Assembly (NCBI RefSeq): GCF_018991925.1
Contig: NW_024742338.1
Location: forward strand, 5,200,769-5,264,768
Length of the DNA: 64,000 nucleotides
Origin: Homarus americanus
Lineage: Eukaryota; Arthropoda; Malacostraca; Decapoda; Nephropidae
Direction of reading: 5' to 3'
Shown: piece by piece, positions 23,481 through 35,778 of the stretch
Layout of the letters: every line of letters begins with the position of its first letter
Numbering within the stretch: position 1 is the stretch's first letter
Notes under the pieces: generated by a model
Databases searched by the model: none
Told to the model about the DNA's origin: nothing
The model's input: the letters and a program-made list of their open reading frames with translations, nothing else
Program-made: the position numbers and the translations under genes

Positions 23481-25502
23481 CGTTAATCTCCTGAACGTTT
23501 CCTGTCAAACTTAAAATTCTCCAAGACTTAAAGGCTGTTTCGCCCTGGCCTGTGGTTTGCGGTCAGGCGAGGAGAGTTGTTAGTGCGTATATAACTCCAT
23601 TTCACCTCTTTCCTGACAAACTCGATCTCTGATTACATCATAAAGATAGACGTAGACAATTAGCCTGATCTGTGACACTGTCGGTCACAGCTAGGTGTCC
23701 AATGACCACTTTGAATAGACGGTCTATTGTTAGTAAAATTAGTCTTTCTAGTAGGGATATGCCCTCAGGCCTGTATATACCGTATGCCGACGCGCGAGGA
23801 GAAATCATTTCCTCTGTAAATTCTCCTCCACGTCTCCAGGTATGTAGATGATTGTGTTTCGCTGCCGTGTTAATTCAGTTTAACTTAGTCGATTTTTGTG
23901 AATATCAGTGTTCATGTTTTAACATAGTAACTTCTGTGCCAATTAAGTCGAGTAACATAGAGATTTAGATATCGTCTGGACCGTTGCCAGACGTATGTTT
24001 TGTATAGTGAAGTTAAATATTCACTCCCTCTGTGATTTCTCCTCCATGTCTCCAGATGTTTGTGTGTGTTGGCAACACGACTGAGGTTCGGGAGCCGCCT
24101 ATGGGCACGATGGCTCTCGAAGGATGTCTTTAAGGTGGCGAGATTAGAATCCCAGGGCGAGATTCCTTGGCAGATGCCACAGTCAACCCTTTCTGGGCCA
24201 GGTGCTCCGAGCTAGCGAGAGAGCCTGTAAACAACTTTGGCCCACTGACTCCGTCGTGTGATCGTGGCCCATCTACTGTTCTTGGTTATATGTATGGAGC
24301 CGTATTAACATCCTTGCTTGGGGATGACAAGCAGAAATATAGTCATCCCAGGTTAAGTATTGAATCCATGAATGTTGGTGGTTCTAGGGTGATTGTTATT
24401 CTCGGAGTTTAGTCCACCAAACCACTGAATACTCGTTAAAGTGTCACGTTAGTCATTCCGAAATAACATGCTGTTATAAAGACTATTTTAATTTGGGATA
24501 ATATCAAGTGTGTCATATTATTCACTTGCAGTGACAATGAAATAATATAGTGATTGTTAAATGTTGTAACTTAGGATTGAAGATGTAATTTGTTACTTAA
24601 AAGTACGACCTGAGGGTCCAGTGTTATCTGACCGTGTGTAGTAACTCCTGAATCTCATTTGTCAGAGAAATAATACCACCGTTCTTATGAGGTAATGAGT
24701 ATTGAAATAGTTAAATGATATACCAGGTACTTGGAGTTGTGTAATGAGTTAATAAGTACCTGAAGTGTTTGATGAATTAATAAGTAATTGCGGATCTGTT
24801 TTGTCAATGGTACAGTAAGACCTGAGAGTCCAGTTTTGTCTGGGTGAATCTAAGTCACATCTTATCCACCCACTGTGTTAATAAATATTGAATTAGTAAT
24901 CTACGAGTATCACCTCTCTACTCCTTCTAAATATTGGTTCCCAGAAAATAATACTTACTCACATGCCTATACATCTACCACACTACACATAAGCTTTCCA
25001 TGAGATATGTTATATTCTAACCCCAACAGTCTGGTGGTGGCAGCCTATTTGTAAGTATAATATGTGTACTAAGAATAACATGGTTCCCAAACTAATCCAT
25101 GTATGAGAATAGACGTAAAACAGAGTATACTTCAGAAAGGTAAGAACAATGAAATTGAGTACGTATAATATATATGAAAGAAATGAAAGACTTGGAAAGT
25201 ACAAGAAAAGAAAGATAAGACATGTATGTACATTGTGGAACTAAAGCCACAGCATAGAAATTATTAAATAAATACACCATGAAGGTTTAATATACATACA
25301 TAACTGAGAAGAGAATTACTTATATAAGAATACTAAATAAGAATATAAAGTATAATTATAAATAAAGAATTGAAGAATAATAACAGAAAAGAATATCTGG
25401 ATGGAAAAATATGAAGTAAAGAACTCGGCCCAGTACAATTAGTGGCAACTTAGATGGAATATTAAAGTGAAATAATTTGCGGCCACTACAAATGATGGCA
25501 GA
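23481..25502. other. No gene recognised; possible LTR-retroelement remnants
   Basis: No motif-bearing frame was found. Similar phrases TTTCTCCTCCATGTCTCCAG / TTCTCCTCCACGTCTCCAGG occur near 24028 and 23821. A CTGAGAGTCCAGT-type repeat occurs near 24610 and 24817, AATAAA is at 24888, and CCCCAACAGTCTGGTGGTGG then CAGCC near 25020 looks like an LTR 3' end followed by a primer-binding region. AACTCGGCCC with GTGGCAACTTAGATGG recurs near 25418-25535. These are hints only; paired LTRs were not demonstrated. Confidence 0.3.
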
Positions 25503-26723
25503 TTAGGTGGGATATAAAATGAGAAGAACTCGGCCCGTTACATCAGCACACTTGTTTCCACTACCCTCCCCCTGGGTATAACTCATATACACCCGTCCCC
25601 GTTCCTCCTCGACTCCTCCCTCTTCTGCTTTAAGTCCTACAGGAGCTTCTTGTGCTGTTCCCTCTGCATTACCGTGCCATCTGGGTGAATGAACACATCC
25701 CGAAATGCCTTGCTCCTTGTTTTTTTTTTGCCTGCCGAATAACCTGCCATTTCTCCTCCTCACTCACTAGTGTGATCCTGAGGGGGCGAGGCTTAGCCCC
25801 CTGCTTTTGTCCCAGCCTCCTCACATCCTGAGGGGTTGATGGAATCTTCAGAACCTCTGTACAAATATTTTGAAACAGCATCTTATTGTGTGTTACCCTA
25901 CTCAAAGTTCCCTCCGCCTGGCTCTCTGGGACTGATACAGGTGTATAAATGGAAGTCAGGGCTAAAAAAAAGGGGACATTACAAAGGTACTCAAACTATC
26001 CAACCAGGAGCGAACTCGTAACAATGGTTTTAAATTAGACAAATTTAGATTTAGGCGCGAAATAGGTACACACTGGTTTGGAAACAGAGTAGTGGATGAA
26101 TGGAACAAGTTACCAAATATCATCATTAACTCGAATCCGCTGAATAGCTTCAAACATAGTTTGGATGCTTATATGAGCAATAGGGGTTGGGTGTAAACGG
26201 GACTGCCCAGTATGGGCCAATAGGCCCGCTGCAGTTTCCTCCATTCTTATGTTCTTATGTTCCTGCACTGGAGACGTTCCTGGTGTTCCTCCTCTCCCCT
26301 AACAGTAGGTCCGTTAATTTTAATTTCTTCAATGCACTTCTTCAGAGTCCCAATCTGCTGTAGAACCTGTTCTGATCCTGCATTACTCTCCGCCCCCTCC
26401 CGTGGCCCTGTTAATACGTCCGCATAACTCCTCTTAGCAATCACCTCCATTCTGTCAGCTACTTCCTCAGTCTTAGCAAGAATCTCTTTCCCAACTTGCT
26501 CCAGTTTGTCAACCAGCAGGGCTCCTGCTTCATCTATTTTCGTCCCAAGAGAACTCGTTCCCTTATGGCTTGCAATTGCTTCATTCACCTTGACTGTGCA
26601 GCCAGGGCAATACCAGAAACAGCCATCATGCTTTACGGCAGTTAGTAACTTCCTAAACGTTGTATTAATCAGGCCTGTATCCTCCATATACGACGTCTCC
26701 CTGCAGTAATCACATATACTCAT
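25503..26723 (-). pseudogene. CR1-like LINE ORF1, interrupted
   Basis: The minus-strand ATG at 26723 opens MSICDYCRETSYMEDTG, then KHDGCFWYCPGC, a PHD-like zinc-binding arrangement (C-x2-C, H, C-x2-C) found in ORF1 proteins of CR1-type LINEs. A coiled-coil-like stretch follows (ALLVDKLEQVGKEILAKTEE). After the inserted LINE piece (25940-26262) the protein resumes as VPESQ, RVTHNKMLFQNICTEVLKIP, PRPLRITLVSEEEKW, with a frameshift near 25730 in an A-run, and decays by 25503. ORF1 is an RNA-binding chaperone in these LINEs. An esterase domain expected downstream is absent here but present at 31411-31737 in another copy. Confidence 0.65.
25940..26262 (+). mobile_element. 5'-truncated CR1-like LINE 3' end inserted in a LINE ORF1
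   Basis: Plus-strand sequence encodes VYKWKSG, then (with a stop) NGFKLDKFRF-type residues, GNRVVDEWNKLPN, SFKHSLDAYMSNRGWV and a stop, the last ~80 residues of a CR1 reverse transcriptase. The 3' UTR GGGCCAATAGGCCCGCTGCA then CATTCTTATGTTCTTATGTT is the tail. The same end is found in reverse at 28244-28598. It splits the ORF1 on the other strand, whose two halves match the same protein on each side. Confidence 0.8.
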
Positions 26724-26779
26724 GGTTGTTGTTGTTGTGGGGGGGTGGGGGTGCAAACTGTGTATAGATCTACACCTAT

Positions 26780-27795
26780 TTCACTGTTGGCACTGTGGGC
26801 ATGTACTGGCTCTCTGTTAGGAACTGTTGGCACTGTGGGCATGTACTGGCTCTCTGTTATGTACTGTTGGCACTGTGGGCATGTACTGGCTCTCTGTTAG
26901 GAACTGTTGGCACTGTAGGCATGTACTGGCTCTCTGTTATGTACTGTTGGCACTGTGGGCCTGTACTGGCTCTCTGTTACATACTGTTGGCACTGTGGGC
27001 ATGTACTGGCTCTCTGTTACATACTGTTGGCACTGTTGGCATGTACTGGCTCTCTGTTAGGTACTGTTGGCACTGTGGGCATGTACTGGCTCTCTGTTAC
27101 ATACTGTTGGCACTGTTGGCATGTACTGGCTCTCTGTTAGGTACTGTTGGCACTGTGGGCATGTACTGGCTCTCTGTTAGGTACTGTTGGCACTGTGGGC
27201 ATGTACTGGCTCTCCGTTACGTACTGTTGGCACTTTTGGCATGTACTGGCTCTCTGTTAGGTACTGTTGCTTGGCACTGTTGGCAGCATGTATGGCTCTC
27301 TGTTACGTACTGTTGGCAACTGTGGGCATGTCACACAGCACTCTGTTGCATTACTGTTGGCAACTGTGGGCATGTACTGGCTCTCTGTTGCAATACTGTT
27401 GGCACTGTTGGCATGTACTGGCTCTCTGTTAGGAACTGTTGGCACTGTGGGCATGTACTGGCTCTCTGTTATGTACTGTTGGCACTGTGGGCATGCTGGC
27501 TCTTGTACGTATGACTGTGGCATGTGCTCTCTGTTAACCAACCCAACACGCTCTGTTAGAACTGTTGCACTGGGCATGTCCCTGTTGGAACTGTTGGCAC
27601 TGTGGGCATGTACTGGCCTCTGTTATGACTGTTGGCACTGTGGGCATGTACTGGCTCTCTGTTACGTACTGTTGGCACTGTGGGCATGTACTGGCTCTCT
27701 GTTAGGAATTGTTGGCACTGTGGGCATGTACTGGCTCTGTTACGTACTGTTGGCACTGTGGGCATGTACTGGCGCTCTGTTAGGAACTGTTGCCA
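26780..27795. repeat. 40-bp minisatellite (~25 copies)
   Basis: The unit is ACTGTTGGCACTGTGGGCAT followed by GTACTGGCTCTCTGTTAGGA, with alternations GTACTG/GAACTG/ATACTG at the joint. Copies from 27255 to 27620 are more degenerate (insertions and deletions). It starts about 55 bases upstream of the ATG of the minus-strand LINE ORF1. Repeated frames (TGSLLGTVGTVGMYWLSV) are not considered coding. Confidence 0.95.
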
Positions 27796-27884
27796 ACTTA
27801 GTAAACAGATTAAGACATTTAAAGATTTAAGCTTTGACGCCCAGGCTTAAGTATGAAACAGTGTCATAGAAGGTGAGGTACTTC

Positions 27885-28243
27885 CCCGCCTGGAGTACTG
27901 TCACCCCGTCTGGAGTACTGTCATCCATCTGGAGTACTGTCATCCGTCTGGAGTACTGTCACCCCTATCTGGAGTACTGTCACTCTGTCTTGAGTACTGT
28001 CACCCCGTCTGGAGTACTGTCATCCCGTCTGGAGTACTGTCACCCCGCCTGGAGTACTATCACCCTGTCTGGAGTACTGTCACCCCAATCTGGAGTACTG
28101 TCATTCTGTCTTGAGTACTGTCACCCCGCCTGGAGTACTGTCACCCCGCCTGGAGTACTGTCACCCCGCCTGGAGTACTGTCACCCTGCCTGGAGTACTA
28201 TCACCCCATCTGGAGTACTGTCACCCCAATCTGGAGTACTGTC
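27885..28243. repeat. 20-bp minisatellite (GGAGTACTGTCACCCCGCCT)
   Basis: About 18 head-to-tail units of GGAGTACTGTCACCCCGCCT with variants (CCCGTCT, CCATCT, CTATCT). The array ends abruptly at 28243 where a LINE 3' tail in reverse orientation starts. The unit matches a stretch of LINE reverse transcriptase sequence (minus strand near 23340-23360). Confidence 0.95.
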
Positions 28244-28301
28244 ATAAGAACATAAGAATGGAGGAAACTGCAGTGGCCCATTACCCATACTGCAGTCCTG
28301 C

Positions 28302-29400
28302 TTACACCCAACCCCTATTGCTCATATAAGCATCCAACCTATGTTTGAAGCAATTCAGCGATTCGAAAGCACGATGATATTTGCAATTTGTTCCATTCAT
28401 CCACACTACTCTGTTTCCAAACCAGTGTTTACCTATTTCACGGGTAAATCTAAATTTGTCTAATTTAAAACCATTGTTACGAAGTTCGCCTCCTGGTTGA
28501 TAGTTTGAGTACCTTTGTAATGTCCCTTGTTTAGCCCCCGCCTTCCACTCTCTATACACCTCTATCAGGTCGCCCCACGCCTCTTTGAGGGAGTGCAAAT
28601 TAAGATGCTTTTAACCTGTCTCTATACTCATGTTCCTAATGCCCGGGATTAGTCTTGCCATTCTCTGAATTCTTCCATGATTCTATATCCATTCTGTAAT
28701 ACGTGACCAGAACTGAACTGCTAATCCAGGTGTGGTCTCACAAGAGTAAAGATACAGTTTAGGATGACCTCTCTAGTCTTAGACTAACACTCCTTTGTAT
28801 GAACCTATACTTATTAGCCTTGTTACGAGCAAAAACACATTGTTTACTTGGCTTAAGGTTCCTACTTATCATTATCATTCCTAAATCTCTCTCGAGTCGG
28901 ATTTCTCTATGGCATCGTTGTTCATCTGGTATCTGGCTTCTGTTTACATCTCCTATACTGAGTTCTTTGCTAATTCTTGTCAACGCTGAATTTCATCTGC
29001 CATTTTTTCAGACCATTTGAAAAAAATTTGTTTAGATCTTCCTGTAGTTTTGCCGAGTCCTCGGCCAGATTTGATAACACGTCCTATTTTAGTGTCATCA
29101 GCAAATTTACTTTGTTGTTGTCAATGCCGATATCTATGTCGTTTATGTATATAATAAATACAATGGTCCAAGTACTGATTCTGGGGAACTCCACTTGTGA
29201 CGTTGCTCCACCGGGACTTAGTAGTGTCAAGTAATGCTCACTCGCTGTTTCCCGTCCTGTAACCACGCCTCTAATCCATTTAAGGATGTCACCTTGATTC
29301 CATGTAGAGCTTTACCTTTGTCATTAGTCTTTCGGGGAGGGACTCTGTCGAAGGCTTCATAAAGTCAAGATATACCACATCATACTGTGCCCTCGGGCCC
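28302..29400 (-). pseudogene. CR1-like reverse transcriptase, palm to C terminus
   Basis: From right to left: YLDF near 29370 (the first catalytic Asp region), LSPGG / GVP-like turn near 29215 degraded to QVEFP, IIYINDIDIGIDN near 29130-29160, then FADDTKIG at 29084-29110, the RT active-site box in a shifted frame. Further on, ARNKANKYRFIQRSVS (28799-28860) and NNGFKLDKFRFTREIGKHWF then LNCFKHRLDAYMSNRGWV (28302-28490). The enzyme would copy LINE RNA at a nicked target. Frame changes and stops make it inactive. Confidence 0.75.
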
Positions 29401-30123
29401 AATCGATTCGAAAACTGATGAAAAGAATGTTAATAGATTAGTTAGGCAACAACGTCCGCCAGAAGCCATGCTGGGAATCATTGATCAATCGGTGCTTCTC
29501 CAGGTGATTTCGAATAGAGTTGAAATGATTGTCGGTAATTTGCCTACTATTGATGTTAGATCGATTAAGCGGTAGTTAGAGGATAGTGATCTATCCTCTT
29601 CTGAAAATCGGGTATTACATTCGCTTATCCTCCAGGATTCTGGTATTTACACCTGTTTTAATGACATGTTAAACAACTTTGCTAAGGGCATATTAAGCTC
29701 TTTTCCCACATTCCTTTAATATTTGCAAATATCTCATTGGGACCAGGTGACTTATTGTATTTTAGTTTGTCTATTTGCTTACCAACATCGCTACTAGTCA
29801 CTACTATCTCAATTAATTTGTTTTCACTATTTCTGGAATAGAGTCGGGTGCCTCGGGTATCATAAGTTTAAATTTTCGTGAAAACTGTTGAAAATATTTA
29901 TTCAAATTATTGCTCATTCGTCAAGACAGTGAGCTCGCCAAGTCTGACCGTAGTATTGGTCCAATCTTTTCTCGTGTTTGATTTGATACATTTGGTAGAA
30001 TCTTTGGGGATTTTGTCTTCGCCTCCTTGCTATCTTACCTCATTATTCTCTTTGCTTGTATCTCGTTTAGCCCTACTCGTAATACCACTATAATAATAGT
30101 CCGGAGGTGAATTTCGCCACGAT

Positions 30124-31237
30124 TTATCCTTCTGCCTGCTTAGCCTTCCTTTGGCCAATGATGTTCTTTAAATAATTATTTATCCTGTTTGGGGTCATTG
30201 TTGTCTGATCTGAGTTTTTGTATAGTATGTTCTGCCTTTGTGCATTAAGTAACTCACTATTTAAATTGTCGTGGAACTCGGCAATCTCAGATCTCGTTAT
30301 CAGGTCTGTGTCATCTGTCAGGTTCACAGCCAAGCGCGACACCCCCTCTCTCAGCTGCCTCATTAAACTGTCAAAGTTTGCCCTTCTGAAATCTGGTACT
30401 TTAGTGGAATTTTCCTTACGTTTGCCCTGAAAATCTAACTGGAATCGAATTTCTTTGTGATCGCTGTTTGCAAGTTCGTTCCCTACCTCGACATTGCTAA
30501 TGAGGTTTTCTCTGTTCGACAGAACTAAATCCAGTATATTATTACCCCGTGTGGGTTCGGTTATATGTTGACTTAGGAAACAGTCCTGGATAAGTCTCGA
30601 AAAATCCTCTGATTCCTGGAGGTTGCCCGTAAGGTCAAGTCCAATCCTATTTGGCCAAGGTTAAGTCGCCTACTATACAGACTTGTTGTGTATGGAAGCC
30701 CTGCATTTCATCAGGAATGTCTGATCGCTCATTGACCCTTTATCAAGATTAGAGGTCTATATCTTACTCTGTGATTAATTTTTCCCCGACAAGTAAGCAA
30801 TTCTATCCAAATTGTTTTAATATTCCTCTCAGTTTTATTTCCTTATTTATTTTTCACTTCCCAGATTATCTAACATAGATTGCTACTCCATATCTTCCAC
30901 AGATGCTGCCTATGGGTAGCCAGACAGTTTGTAACCCGCAATTTGGTATTCGACTGGTAACTCACGTGTCTAGGTTGATCCATGTTTCAGTGAATGCAAT
31001 TATATCGATTTTTTCGGTACATACCAAGGCCCTAGTATCATCCATTTTGTTTTTCATACTTCTACTGTTCGTGTAGTATACATTTAAGTTAGTCGTGTTC
31101 TGAGTCCTCCCCTTACCGCGTTTAGTTTTAAATTCCCTGTCTAATTTAGTTTTGTCATCATTCCTAACACTATTTCCCTGTAGTCTTTCACTTTGTTTAC
31201 CCGCTCCCACTGCAGTCTCCTCCACCCCAGTGCCCAT
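30124..31237 (-). pseudogene. CR1-like ORF2 N-terminal endonuclease and linker, broken
   Basis: The minus-strand frame 31237-30962 contains TNLNVYYTNSRSMKNKMDD, then DIIAFTETWINLDT, the opening strand-helix-strand of an apurinic-type (EEP) endonuclease; N of the TNSRS motif and E of FTETW are the metal/active-site positions of the family. The rest to 30370 is frame-disrupted. The frame 30363-30124 (MRQLREGVSRLAVNLTDDTD, NNYLKNIIGQRKA) is the linker between endonuclease and RT. Non-functional. Confidence 0.65.
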
Positions 31238-31410
31238 ATGTTCCCTTAGCAGTTTAAAGACTTCGATATCTTTTGAACTGCCCCTACTGTTTGTATAGTA
31301 TACATTTAAACCTACTCTTCCCTGGTCCTGTTTTACCCCTTGTCCTGAGCAACTAATTTTACTTCCCAGGACCTGCTTGTTTTTTGACTCCCACTTTCCC
31401 CGACCCCTCT

Positions 31411-31734
31411 CTACTGGCGAAAACCCCCCTTCGGAGTGACAATTTCACGCTCCAGGGATGCAGACAACGTCTTTACTCCCTCACGAGACAAGTGTACTCC
31501 GTCGCGACAGTACAGGTAGTCGTTGCCATAGAATCGTTGCCAGTTATCAATGAATGCCCAACCATTGTTTGCACAATGTTTTTCCAGTCGGCAATTTATA
31601 GCAATTGCCTGGACAGCCATTCTGGGCCAACTTTCTTCTAGGCAGACACCACGCCCTATCGAGATCCCCCTATCTCTAGTAATCTTCCCCAGCGCCTCCC
31701 TATGCCTCTTCAAAAGTTCCTCTACGACTCTCAA

Positions 31735-31737
<3 letters not shown>
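31411..31737 (-). pseudogene. CR1-like ORF1 esterase (SGNH) domain, N-truncated
   Basis: The minus-strand frame reads EELLKRHREALGKI, RMAVQAIAINCRLEKHC, GWAFIDNWQRFYG and CRDGVHLSREGVKTLSASL. The D-G-V-H-L motif with the following S/REG is the Asp-His pair of SGNH-hydrolase esterase domains found in ORF1 of CR1-group LINEs. The block containing the catalytic Ser is missing because the copy is truncated at 31737. The frame ends at 31411, about 170 bases before the ORF2 start, as expected for adjacent ORFs. Confidence 0.65.
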
Positions 31738-33635
<1,898 letters not shown>

Positions 33636-33760
33636 TATATATATATGCTGATAACCACAAGGAAAGAAGAAACCACGAAGTTCCCAAGCGCTTTCGTGTA
33701 ATTCACATCTTCAGGGGTGAGTACAGACTAAGGAGAAGTACATAACAAGGTGTATTAATT
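33636..33760 (-). mobile_element. Isolated Penelope-like element terminal repeat
   Basis: GCTGATAACCACAAGGAAAG, AAACCACGAAGTTCCCAAGC and CACATCTTCAGGGGTGAGTA match the sequence at 34611-34720, immediately beyond the 3' end of the Penelope-like gene. Here there is no gene, so this is a separate solo terminal repeat or 5' truncated copy. It contains a hammerhead-like motif on the minus strand. Confidence 0.65.
33683..33717 (-). ncRNA. Hammerhead ribozyme-like motif (core intact)
   Basis: On the minus strand: CCC, the core CTGAAGA, a U, a GTG/CAC stem with AATTA loop, the core GAAA, a very short GC/GC stem III with U, then GGG pairing back to CCC. This is the layout of minimal type I hammerheads known from Penelope-like retroelements (CUGANGA ... 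GAAA ... NUH). Pairing was read by eye and activity is inferred only. Confidence 0.5.
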
Positions 33761-34372
33761 GATTGATACGTTTATTGAGATACAAAAAACAATAATACAT
33801 CTCAAAGGGATGAAGTGACATACCGTATATCTCGGCCTACAAGGCGACGGGATGTATAAAACGGCCCCCAAAATTTCCATTTAAAAAGTAGCTTTTGAGC
33901 CCTATTCGCTATATAAGACCGGTACCCCAAATGTGACATTTACCATTGGGAGCTTACTGACCCAGTAGTCCTTTACCAACCATCCCATTGACCAGTGCTG
34001 TTTACACATCCTTGGTTTTTTAAAATAAGGCCAATTCACTTCAAGTAATGGCATCAAATGTTACAGGTTGGTGTAGTGTAAACACTAGTGACTCACTTAA
34101 AAGTCCGTTATTTAACTTGAACTAATGTCGGTGTAGAATACAATTGTTTCATTTACTTGAAATGGATTTACCGATTTATTTCAGCTTTGTGTGTTAAAAA
34201 CCTTGGACAAGGGAAGAGGGCCCCCTCCCCCTCCCAAATCCCTCTTGGGACACTTCCGGGGTACATGAGAATCTCTGCAATAAATTTCAGTTCTCTATCT
34301 TGAAAACTGTATCCCTAGATAGCGAACATAAAAACAAACAAATTAACTTATCCAAAGACATTTAATTTTACA

Positions 34373-34373
<1 letters not shown>
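33761..34373. other. No gene; one possible DNA-transposon end
   Basis: TACCGTATATCTCGGCCTAC then AAGGCGAC at 33822 with an internal GCTATATAAGACCGGTACC resembles the start of TIR elements of the TATAAGGCGAC kind, but no matching right end was found. The rest is unremarkable. Confidence 0.35.
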
Positions 34374-34576
<203 letters not shown>

Positions 34577-34648
34577 AGTAGATCACTGTAGGTGCGCGTG
34601 ATCTAGGTATATGCTGATAACCACAAGGAAAGAAGAAACCACGAATTT

Positions 34649-34683
34649 CCCAAGCGCTTTTGTGTAATTCACATCTTCAGGGG
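34649..34683 (-). ncRNA. Hammerhead ribozyme-like motif with a lost core G
   Basis: Same minus-strand layout as 33683-33717 (CCC, CTGAAGA, GTG-AATTA-CAC, GGG), but the second core block reads AAAA instead of GAAA. The replaced G corresponds to G12, the general base of hammerheads, so this copy is probably inactive. Confidence 0.42.
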
Positions 34684-34816
34684 TGAGTACAGACTAAAGA
34701 GAAATGCAAACCAAGGTGTATATATACAGAGGAGGGTGAGACCAGGTCCACAATGGTCAGGTATTAGGGAATGACTCTACTAATCTTTAAATAGCACACA
34801 ACGGTTGGTGGTCAGG

Positions 34817-35678
34817 TCAGAGGGTAAGGTGACCCAACTTTCTCACCTGGTTACAAATCTTCTTAATTACAAAATTGTCCAGTTTGTACAGGCCATTACT
34901 CAAATTCATGTTGAATGCTTCGGTATGTTTAATAAGACTAGATTCTATGATGTTCCTATTATCAATTGAATTACAAGGTAATATTGAGGAGGCATTATCC
35001 CAGTTAATGCAATGCTTGTTATCCCTCAAATGAACAAACAGAGCATTGGATTCCTGGCCTGTCCTAACACTGTATTTGTGTTGTTTAATTCTAGTTGCAA
35101 GATCTTTACCTGTCTGGCCTAAGCACAACATATTACATTCCTTGCAAGGAACTTTATAAATGCAACCAATTGTGTTGTTGGGGGAGTTCTTGATTAACAT
35201 TTGTTTAACAGTGCATGAGTTTTTAAATGCCACATTGACGTTCCAGGTTTTTAGTTGTGAAGGAATATGTGAGAAATTTGTGTGAAATGGTAATATTAAG
35301 ATATTCTTATGGTCATGGGAGGGCATGGGATCAGTTCTATAAAAAGTTTTCTTAGTAATGTTTAGGCATTTGTCCATGAAAGATCTAGGGTATTTAAGGT
35401 TTGAGCCAATATTATAGATATATTTGTATTCCTCATCAATGAATTCCGGACTGCAAATTCTCAAAGCACGTAAAAACATTGTTGAAAATACTGACTGTTT
35501 GACTCTGTTATGGTGGGCAGAATAATAATGAATGTATGAACACACATTAGTTGGTTTTCTATAAATACTGAACTTAAAAGTGTTACCTATTCTGTGTATC
35601 AGACAGTCTAGAAATGGCAATTTACAGTCTTGCTCTAATTCCATAGTGAATTTGATCGTGGAGGCTAAGTTGTACCAT
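34817..35678 (-). CDS. Penelope-like reverse transcriptase C terminus plus GIY-YIG endonuclease (partial)
   Basis: The frame runs from the N gap to a stop at 34817 without interruption (about 287 visible codons; an internal ATG is at 35644). After FTMELEQDCKLPFLD, the typical PLE strand following the RT palm, come IYRKPTNVCSYIHYYSAHHN and a thumb region (STMFLRALRICSPEFIDEEY). A connector with KNILILPFHTNF leads to the GIY-YIG domain: GCIYKVPCKECNMLCLGQTG with the CxxC of the PLE zinc-like insert and YIG replaced by CLG, then RIKQHKYSVRTG and NIIESSLIKHTE (conserved Glu). The enzyme would nick DNA and prime reverse transcription. Whether the N-terminal RT is intact cannot be seen because of the gap. 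Confidence 0.82.
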
Positions 35679-35778
35679 NNNNNNNNNNNNNNNNNNNNNN
35701 NNNNNNNNNNNNNNNNNNNNNNNNNNNNNNNNNNNNNNNNNNNNNNNNNNNNNNNNNNNNNNNNNNNNNNNNNNNNNN
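35679..35778. other. Assembly gap of exactly 100 N
   Basis: One hundred unknown bases separate the Penelope-like element from the 21-bp array. A round size of 100 is a usual placeholder for a scaffold join of unknown length, so the true distance and adjacency are uncertain. Confidence 0.99.

Larger units (their letters stand above)
34611..35678 (-). mobile_element. Penelope-like element (PLE), 3' part, cut by the assembly gap
   Basis: The minus strand carries the C-terminal RT region and GIY-YIG endonuclease (34817-35678) followed by a terminal segment (34611-34720) shared with the solo repeat at 33636. The upstream part, including most of the RT domain, is lost in the run of Ns. PLEs are retroelements distinct from LTR and LINE types, using a GIY-YIG nuclease to open target DNA. 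Confidence 0.82.

Noticed and set aside
24167..24412. 81-codon frame near a CTCC-rich repeat
   Set aside because: No recognisable motif, no splice or promoter context; probably chance.
26795..27830. 239- and 187-codon plus-strand frames (LALWACTGSLL repeats)
   Set aside because: Translation of the 40-bp minisatellite; frames shift with unit length.
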